DNA of 19,369 nt from positions 1 through 19,369 of the forward strand of contig DHLZ01000267.1 of NCBI GenBank assembly GCA_002405515.1, read 5' to 3'. The notes beneath the pieces were generated by a model that saw only the letters and a list, made by a program, of their open reading frames with translations, had not been told where the DNA came from and did not search any database. The DNA is from Planctomycetaceae bacterium UBA4655 (GTDB taxonomy: Bacteria; Planctomycetota; Planctomycetia; Pirellulales; UBA1268). Position 1 is the first letter of the stretch. Every line of letters starts with the position of its first letter. The translations under genes were made by a program, and so were the position numbers. Positions 14,290 to 19,369 of the stretch are shown here, piece after piece.

Positions 14290-15771
14290 TCACCCCACCA
14301 TCGCGGCGAGCTGCGCTTCGAGCGACTTGATGTCGATCGGCGTCTTCACGATCACCCGCTTCGGCCCGAGCGTCGCCTGCTCCGTAAGCGACTCCTGCCC
14401 CTTGCCCACGAGCAGCATCGCCGGCACTGCAGCCAGGAAGGGATCCCGCGAGAGTTCGTTGAACGCCTCCACCGACTCGCCGCCCAAGTGAAGGGCCGAG
14501 AGCAGCAGGGCGTCGGCCGGCAGCGGCGTGGACGAGAATCGGGAGAGCGCCCGCTTCGGGCTTTCCGTTTCGAGCACACGGAAGCCCAGGTTGGTGAACA
14601 GTTTCCGCAGCTTCGCGGCCGTGGTCTCCGAGTTTTCCACGATCATGATCCGGCCTCGGGCGGCCTTGCGGGCCTCGCCACCGCCGGCCACACCCGCCGC
14701 CGGCCCCCCCTGCCCTTTTCCATTCCCGACCGCGTGGGCGTCGGAGCCGATCGGGTATTTCGCCGCGAGCTGCTCGAAGGCCCGGACGACGTCGCCCGCC
14801 GTCTGCCACCGCTCGATCGGATCGAGCTGGATCATCCGCGAGACCGCGTCGGTGACGTCGCGGGGTAGACCGGCGACGCGGGCAGCCAGCGGCACGATCG
14901 ACGAGTAGCGGCGAGGTTCGCTCCGCACCGAGCGGTCGCGGGAATCGCTCAGGGCCGGCTCCCCCGCGAAGACGAGATAGGCGATCGTGCCGAGGAAGAA
15001 GATGTCGCTGCGAACCGGGTCGTTGCGAATGCCGCAGGCCTTCTCGAGCGCAGCGTAGTCGACCGTGCGGGGATGATCGACCTTGCCGAGCGCCTTGTCG
15101 CCCGTGTCGGCGTCGATGCCCGCCAGGCCGAAGTCCACGAGCTTCGCCTGCCCCGTGGACGAGACGAGGACGTTGGTCGCCTTGAGGTCGCGGTGGGTGA
15201 CGCCGCGGCGGTGGGCGTAGTCGAGGCCGCTTGCCAGCTGGCGGACGATGTCGATCCCGCGCGGCACGTCGATCGCGCCGCGGATCTTCACGAGCTCGCG
15301 GAGCGTCTGCCCCTCGACGAACTCCATCGTGATGTAGCTGGCGCCCCCCTCCTGCCCCACGTCTTCGATGGCGACGATGTTGGGATGCCGCAGCAGCCGG
15401 CCCATCTCCCCTTCGTGACGAAACCCCTTGCACTTGGCGGCGTCGTTGGAGAAGCGGCTGCGGAGCACCTTCACGGCCTGGATGCTGCCGTCGGACGTGT
15501 CGATCGCGCGGTAGACCCGCGCGAAGGCACCCGCGCCGATCTGGTAGAGAACCTTCGCGCGGCCGTAGAAGAAGCCCGTGCGGTCTCCCTTGAGGAGCCG
15601 CTCGAGCTGGTAGCTCGTGAGCAGCTCCCGACGCAGCATGAGGCTCGTGAACGCCTCGACCGGCACGTTGCGGCCGCCAAGCTCCCCCCAGCAGTCTTGG
15701 ATCGCCTGCGGCGAGACGAGCCCAAGCTCCTCGCACCGGTGTGCCAGCTCTTCCGCGGTGGTGATGCTCAT
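14290..15771 (-). CDS. Ser/Thr protein kinase fused to a receiver-like domain
   Basis: A protein of 493 residues. Residues 1-70 form a planctomycete-type N-terminal region (LLTSYQLERLLKGDRTGFFYG at its end). The kinase domain is at about 73-335: glycine loop IGAGAFARVY at 78-87, Lys101, Glu120, HRDLKATN at 193-200, DFG at 213-215. The usual APE is replaced by ALE at 241-243. A Gly/Ala-rich linker follows at about 341-372, then a receiver-like domain at about 374-493 (GRIMIVEN, end IVKTPID with Lys476). The acceptor Asp position appears to be Ser425 in ALLLSALH, and the acidic pair is reduced to Glu379. So the kinase should be active while the receiver is likely a binding or dimer domain. It has no membrane segment, so it is cytoplasmic. 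It lies divergent to the large exported protein gene. The start is the ATG at 15771; the longer open frame upstream is antisense to that gene. Confidence 0.93.
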   Translation of the reverse strand: MSITTAEELAHRCEELGLVSPQAIQDCWGELGGRNVPVEAFTSLMLRRELLTSYQLERLLKGDRTGFFYGRAKVLYQIGAGAFARVYRAIDTSDGSIQAVKVLRSRFSNDAAKCKGFRHEGEMGRLLRHPNIVAIEDVGQEGGASYITMEFVEGQTLRELVKIRGAIDVPRGIDIVRQLASGLDYAHRRGVTHRDLKATNVLVSSTGQAKLVDFGLAGIDADTGDKALGKVDHPRTVDYAALEKACGIRNDPVRSDIFFLGTIAYLVFAGEPALSDSRDRSVRSEPRRYSSIVPLAARVAGLPRDVTDAVSRMIQLDPIERWQTAGDVVRAFEQLAAKYPIGSDAHAVGNGKGQGGPAAGVAGGGEARKAARGRIMIVENSETTAAKLRKLFTNLGFRVLETESPKRALSRFSSTPLPADALLLSALHLGGESVEAFNELSRDPFLAAVPAMLLVGKGQESLTEQATLGPKRVIVKTPIDIKSLEAQLAAMVG

Positions 15772-16056
15772 TGATGGTTTTTCCGATGCGAATTGTTCAG
15801 TTTTGGTGAGGATGGCTCCGGCCGCAACCCGCCCTCGAGCGAAAATCCTCCGTGCCAGCCGGTTTTCGCAGGCTTGCGCGGAATTTCCGGCCCTCCTCCC
15901 GTGCTCCGTCGCCGTCCCACGCTCCTTTGCCGTCCCCCGCCCCGTTACCGTACCCCGCCCCGTCGCCGTCGGCGGGGGCGGCCGGTATGGAGCGGCCGGC
16001 CGGTCTCCTGCTACAAGCCGGGCCATTCTCCCCTCCACGCCGCCGCCGGGCCTTCC
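15772..16056. promoter_or_regulatory. Divergent intergenic region with 18-bp repeats
   Basis: 285 bases without a convincing gene. At about 15907-15970 there are three to four imperfect 18-bp units of the form CGTCGCCGTCCCACGC. The region should hold the promoters of the kinase (-) and the exported protein (+). I saw no clear promoter boxes. Confidence 0.45.
15907..15970. repeat. Imperfect 18-bp GC-rich tandem repeats
   Basis: Units at about 15907-15924, 15925-15943 and 15944-15961, with a partial fourth. They share GCCGTCCC, ACCGTACC and similar cores followed by CCGCCCC. One minus-strand frame would give Asp-Gly-Asn-Gly-Ala-Gly hexapeptides, but there is no other sign of coding there. Confidence 0.6.
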
Positions 16057-19038
16057 ATGCACGGTTTCCAACGCCGCCTGGCACTCCCGCTCGCGGCCGC
16101 CTGCGCGGTGGCCGCCGCCCTCGGGATGGATACCTCGGCCGCGGAAATCGAAGAGGGCTTCGAGGGCCCGGCCGTCTCCTGGCGGGTGGCCGAGAGCGAC
16201 TGCAACCACCGTGTTCTCGACCACCGCCGCTCGGGCGACTCGCCCCACCGCGGCAACGGCTGCGAGCGATTCGTCATCGAGGCCTCCGGCGGAACGACCC
16301 TGCGGATCGGGCTGCCGATCGGGCCGGCGGCGGCGATCGACGAACTCTCGGCTTCGATCTGGGTGAAGAGCAACCGGCCGGACCTGCGGCTGGCGGTGCG
16401 GGTCGTGCTCCCGAAGAGCATCGACACACGGACCGGCCGGCCGATCGAGCTGTTGGTCGCGGGCTCGCGGTCGCGCGGCACCGACCGCTGGGAGCGGATG
16501 GAGGTGGGAGGCGCGGCGACGGTGCTCGCAAGGCAGATCACGGCGCTGCGGGCCGAGCATGGGCCGGCGGTCGATCCCGGCGGCGCGATCGCGACGGAAC
16601 TGGTGCTCGAGCTCTACTCCACCCCGGGCCGATACGAGCTTTCGATCGACGACCTGCGGGCGACGGGGCTCGTGACGTTCGAGCCGCCTGCCGCCGCGCC
16701 CATGGCGGTGGCCCGACAGGCGGCGGAGCCGGATCTGCCGGCGGGGCTCGCGCGGGGCGTGATCGAGGTGGCCGGGCTGCCGTTTTTCCCGCGGGCGATC
16801 GATCACAACGGCGAGCCGCTCGAGGCGATCGCGGCGCTCGGATTCAACTGCGTTCGCCTGGCGGAACCGGCGCCGTCGGAACTGCTCGTCGCGGCCCGTC
16901 GCTGCGGGCTCTGGGTGATCTGCCCGCCGCCGAAGCTGCCCGACGTGGACATCACGCAGCCCGAGTCGCTGCCGGTCTTCTCGACGAACTGGGACCGCGT
17001 GCTCATGTGGGATCTCGGCACCGGGCTGGCCGAGCGCGACGTCGACGACCTCGCGGAGCGGGCGAGGCGGGTGCGGTCCTGCGACTTCCGGCAGGGACGG
17101 CCGCTCATGGCCGCGGCCGACTCCGGGCTGCGGGCGATCTCGCGGCACATCGACCTGCTCGTGGCCCGCCGCACCGTCCTGGGGACGAGCCTCGAACTGA
17201 CGAACTACGTCGAGTGGCTCCGCGAGCGGCCGCGGCTTGCCCGGCCCGGCACGCCCTTGCTCGCCACCCTCGGCACGGAGATCGACCCGACCGCCGCCGA
17301 GCAGGCGGGCCTGCTCACCGGCGGCGGCGGGCGGAGCCTCGCGGTCGATCCCGAAAGCCTCGTGCTCGCGTCGCTCGCGGCGGTGGCGGCGGGGAGCCGC
17401 GGGATTCTCTATTCGAGCGGGAGCCGGATCGATGCGAGCGACGACCAGGCCGTCGTGCGGGCGCTCGCCTGCCGGGAGATGAACCTCAAGCTTTCGATGA
17501 TCGAGCCCTGGGCGGCGTCGGGACGGTTTGCCTCGGTCGCCCAGACGAGCGATCCGGAGGTGCAGGCCGTCGTGATCGAGGCGGCCCGCACGCGAATCGT
17601 CTTGCTCTATCGGGTCGTGCAGGGAACGCAGATCGTGGCCCGCCGCTACCACGGCGACCTGCCTCGCGACGCGACCGGCCTGACCGTGATCGTGCCGGGC
17701 GCGCCCGAGGCGCACCAGGCGTATCTCGCGAAGCCGACCGGCCTCGAGCCGCTCAGGCCGAAGCGGGTCACGGGGGGCGTGTCGCTCTCAATCGATGCGT
17801 TTCGCAGCCATGCCGTGATCATCTTGAGCGGCGACCCGGCCGTGACCGGCGACATGCAGCGTCGGGTGAGGGAGATGACGCCGCGGTCGATCGAGTCGCT
17901 GCGGGCGATCGCGGCACGGAGCGTGGCCGACGCGACGGCGCTGGCGGCCCGGCTGCCGCAGGCGGCGCTCGGAGTCGTGCCCGTGGCGAACATGCTCGCC
18001 GAGGCGCGGGCCGCGAGGGCGGCCGGCGAGTCGCTCGTCGGCAGCGACCCGGTGGCCGCGGCGGAGCATTTTTCCAACGCCCACTCGATCGCGGGCCAGA
18101 TCGAGCGACTGGCCTGGGAACGGGGCGTGATGGCGACCGGCTCGATGGTGGCCGACGCCCTCGCCACGAGCGACGCCACGCTCGCGGAGCACTGGAACTT
18201 CGTGGAGGCGATCGCGCGGGCGGCGGCCGGCCCCGAGCGGCTCGCCGGCGGCGGGATGGAACGCATCGACGACCTCGCGCAGTCGGGCTGGCGACACTTC
18301 GCGCTCGAGCATGACCAGATCCGCAGCGGCGTGGAGATCAGCCGGCAGCAGCCCGCCGGCGGCACCGGCGCCCTGCGGTTGATGGCGGCGGCCGCGTCGA
18401 AGGAGAATCCCGTCACGGTCGTCGAGACGCCGCCGGTCTGGATCACGACGCCGGAGGTCGAAGTTCCTTCCGGGAAGCTCCTGCGGATCGAGGCCGACGT
18501 GTTCGTGCCCAAGGACATCGTGGGCTCCGTGGACGGCCTGCTCGTGTTCGACTCGCTCGGCGGGCCGGCGATGGCCGAACGGGTGGGCCCCTCGAAGAAC
18601 TGGCGGCGGCTCGTGTTGTATCGGATGACCGGGCGGGAGTCGGCGTCGGGAGTGCCCGTGGTCGTGACGTTCGCGCTCACCGGCCTCGGCGAGGCGAAGA
18701 TCGACAACGTCTCGATGCGGATCATGGAACGCGCCGCTCCCGGCAGCGTGCCGGCCGTGCAGGCCGTCTACGGCCCGATCCCGAACCCGGCCCAGGCCGC
18801 CGTCGGCTCCCCTCCCCTGCCCCCCTTCGAGCTGCCCGGCACCCGCTCTGCCGTGACGAGCCCGGCCCCGTTTCAGCCGCCGGCCGAACGGAAGCCCCCG
18901 CCGGTCGAGAAGGCCGACTGGCCCGGCGCGGACTTCGACTGGCAGACGCTCAACCCCTTCGGCTCGTCGAACGCCCCGCCCCCCGGCCCCGGCGGCGGCC
19001 GGGTCGATCCCTTCCAACGCGGCCGGCCGGGCGAGTAG
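16057..19038 (+). CDS. Large exported protein: sandwich, barrel-like and helical regions, unknown function
   Basis: A protein of 993 residues. A signal peptide is likely at about 1-29 (MHGFQRRLAL..., Ala-rich core, TSAA then Glu). The first region (about 30-205) looks like a carbohydrate-binding-like beta sandwich. The second (about 230-600) has features of a TIM-barrel glycosidase-like fold (FFPRAIDHNGEPLEAIAALGFNCVRL at 248-273), but I cannot identify two catalytic acids. A helical region follows (about 605-735), then a second sandwich (about 755-890) and a Pro-rich tail with a Trp-Pro-Gly stretch. No membrane anchor or cell-wall signal is seen. It may act on or bind surface polysaccharide, given the neighbouring locus; this is a guess. 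The start is the ATG at 16057 because the signal peptide begins there; the open frame before it lies in simple repeats. Confidence 0.85.
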   Translation: MHGFQRRLALPLAAACAVAAALGMDTSAAEIEEGFEGPAVSWRVAESDCNHRVLDHRRSGDSPHRGNGCERFVIEASGGTTLRIGLPIGPAAAIDELSASIWVKSNRPDLRLAVRVVLPKSIDTRTGRPIELLVAGSRSRGTDRWERMEVGGAATVLARQITALRAEHGPAVDPGGAIATELVLELYSTPGRYELSIDDLRATGLVTFEPPAAAPMAVARQAAEPDLPAGLARGVIEVAGLPFFPRAIDHNGEPLEAIAALGFNCVRLAEPAPSELLVAARRCGLWVICPPPKLPDVDITQPESLPVFSTNWDRVLMWDLGTGLAERDVDDLAERARRVRSCDFRQGRPLMAAADSGLRAISRHIDLLVARRTVLGTSLELTNYVEWLRERPRLARPGTPLLATLGTEIDPTAAEQAGLLTGGGGRSLAVDPESLVLASLAAVAAGSRGILYSSGSRIDASDDQAVVRALACREMNLKLSMIEPWAASGRFASVAQTSDPEVQAVVIEAARTRIVLLYRVVQGTQIVARRYHGDLPRDATGLTVIVPGAPEAHQAYLAKPTGLEPLRPKRVTGGVSLSIDAFRSHAVIILSGDPAVTGDMQRRVREMTPRSIESLRAIAARSVADATALAARLPQAALGVVPVANMLAEARAARAAGESLVGSDPVAAAEHFSNAHSIAGQIERLAWERGVMATGSMVADALATSDATLAEHWNFVEAIARAAAGPERLAGGGMERIDDLAQSGWRHFALEHDQIRSGVEISRQQPAGGTGALRLMAAAASKENPVTVVETPPVWITTPEVEVPSGKLLRIEADVFVPKDIVGSVDGLLVFDSLGGPAMAERVGPSKNWRRLVLYRMTGRESASGVPVVVTFALTGLGEAKIDNVSMRIMERAAPGSVPAVQAVYGPIPNPAQAAVGSPPLPPFELPGTRSAVTSPAPFQPPAERKPPPVEKADWPGADFDWQTLNPFGSSNAPPPGPGGGRVDPFQRGRPGE

Positions 19039-19076
19039 CGCCGCATTCGCGGATTCGCCGTGGTCAGCTACGCTTC

Positions 19077-19171
19077 CGGAAGCCCGAGGCGCAAGTTTCC
19101 CTGCTGGCGAACAGTTGCCCATACGGAAGCCCGAGGCGCAAGTTTCCCTGCTGGCGAACAGTTGCCCAGTA
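19077..19171 (+). repeat. 47-bp tandem A-B repeats
   Basis: A-B copies start at 19077 and 19124, with a third A at 19172 that continues into C. Each first-type unit is CGGAAGCCCGAGGCGCAAG, TTTCCCTGCTGGCGAACAG, TTGCCC. The two units are identical over about 44 bases. The first one starts inside the palindrome CTTCCGGAAG (19073-19082). They lie 38 bases after the stop of the exported protein gene. Confidence 0.93.
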
Positions 19172-19327
19172 CGGAAGCCCGAGGCGCAAGCCGAGAGGGG
19201 AGTTGACGATGCGTAGAAAGGCGACGTCGCGTCACTCAAAGACGCTCAGAATGGACGCTGTTTTGCCAAATCACCCGGCTCGTAGCGCGACCCTGCAGCC
19301 CATCTCGGCTTGCGCCTCGGGCTTCCG
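19172..19327. repeat. 156-bp inverted-repeat element, copy 2
   Basis: It has the same length and layout as 3442-3597: A-C at the left, reversed C'-A' at the right. The terminal 25 bases are perfect before the first mismatch, and the interior aligns without gaps. No flanking target duplication is obvious. It directly abuts the A-B tandem units, so the elements can be chained. Confidence 0.92.
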
Positions 19328-19335
19328 TGGAGACA

Positions 19336-19369
19336 GCGAGTTCGCCTGCAGGGAAAGAATGAGCCTCGG
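19336..19369 (-). repeat. Reversed B'-A' repeat, cut by the window edge
   Basis: GCGAGTTCGCCTGCAGGGAAA (positions 19337-19356, approximately) is B in reverse, and the last bases GCCTCGG are the start of a reversed A. This mirrors the window start at 41-72. The repeat cluster goes on beyond the window. Confidence 0.75.

Noticed and set aside
15797..16084. A 95-codon minus-strand frame with Asp-Gly-Asn-Gly hexapeptides upstream of the kinase
   Set aside because: The pattern follows from the 18-bp GC-rich repeat, the frame overlaps the start of the exported protein gene, and no ribosome site or family match is seen.
15772..17715. Upstream extension of the kinase frame to 17715
   Set aside because: The extension is antisense to the exported protein gene, and kinase family features begin at the ATG at 15771.
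19077..19200. CRISPR array
   Set aside because: There are only three repeat copies, and the intervening stretches are the same sequence rather than different spacers. No cas genes are present.
1..19369. tRNA or rRNA genes
   Set aside because: No stretch shows tRNA arm consensus with acceptor pairing or rRNA-like sequence in the gaps between genes.

Overview
The window is GC-rich, gene-dense DNA whose content fits a planctomycete, most likely Pirellulales. Signs of this are the style of the Ser/Thr kinase N-terminus, a small secreted protein with a planctomycete-type C-terminal motif, an Hsp70 operon with divergent partners, and a dispersed intergenic repeat (core CGGAAGCCCGAGGCGCAAG). This assignment rests on recalled family features, not on a search.

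Layout. (1) At 154-3423 (+) four tightly packed genes form a self-contained Hsp70 module: a J-domain-like protein, a GrpE-like exchange factor, a divergent DnaK and a small zinc-ribbon protein. (2) At 3424-3705 there is no gene, but a 156-bp inverted-repeat element and a 12-bp minisatellite. (3) At 3706-12187 (-) eight genes read in one direction, most with 4-base start/stop overlaps: a specialised NusG, a FlaA1/PglF-type nucleotide-sugar 4,6-dehydratase, a DegT-type aminotransferase, a WecA-type polytopic sugar-1-P transferase, a PglC-type monotopic sugar-1-P transferase, an acyl carrier protein, an AMP-dependent acyl ligase and a FabG-like ketoreductase. (4) Divergent from it, at 12374-13753 (+), is a Wza-type export lipoprotein with an extra C-terminal module, followed by a small secreted protein at 13836-14270 (+). 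(5) At 14290-15771 (-) lies a Ser/Thr kinase fused to a receiver-like domain without its aspartate. (6) At 16057-19038 (+) is a 993-residue exported protein with sandwich, barrel-like and helical regions. (7) At 19039-19369 is another repeat cluster.

How the genes fit together. Regions 3 and 4 look like part of an exopolysaccharide locus. The dehydratase and aminotransferase would make an amino-deoxy sugar nucleotide. One or both phosphoglycosyl transferases would load a sugar phosphate on undecaprenyl phosphate, and Wza would export the polymer. The NusG paralogue would keep RNA polymerase going through the long operon. The ACP, ligase and ketoreductase could prepare an acyl group, perhaps for N-acylation of the amino sugar. 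No flippase, polymerase, co-polymerase, N-acyltransferase or ordinary glycosyltransferase is in the window, so the pathway is incomplete here.

The most unusual non-coding feature is the modular repeat family. It occurs beside or between nearly all transcription units, makes two aligned 156-bp elements 15.7 kb apart, and supplies the last codons of two proteins.
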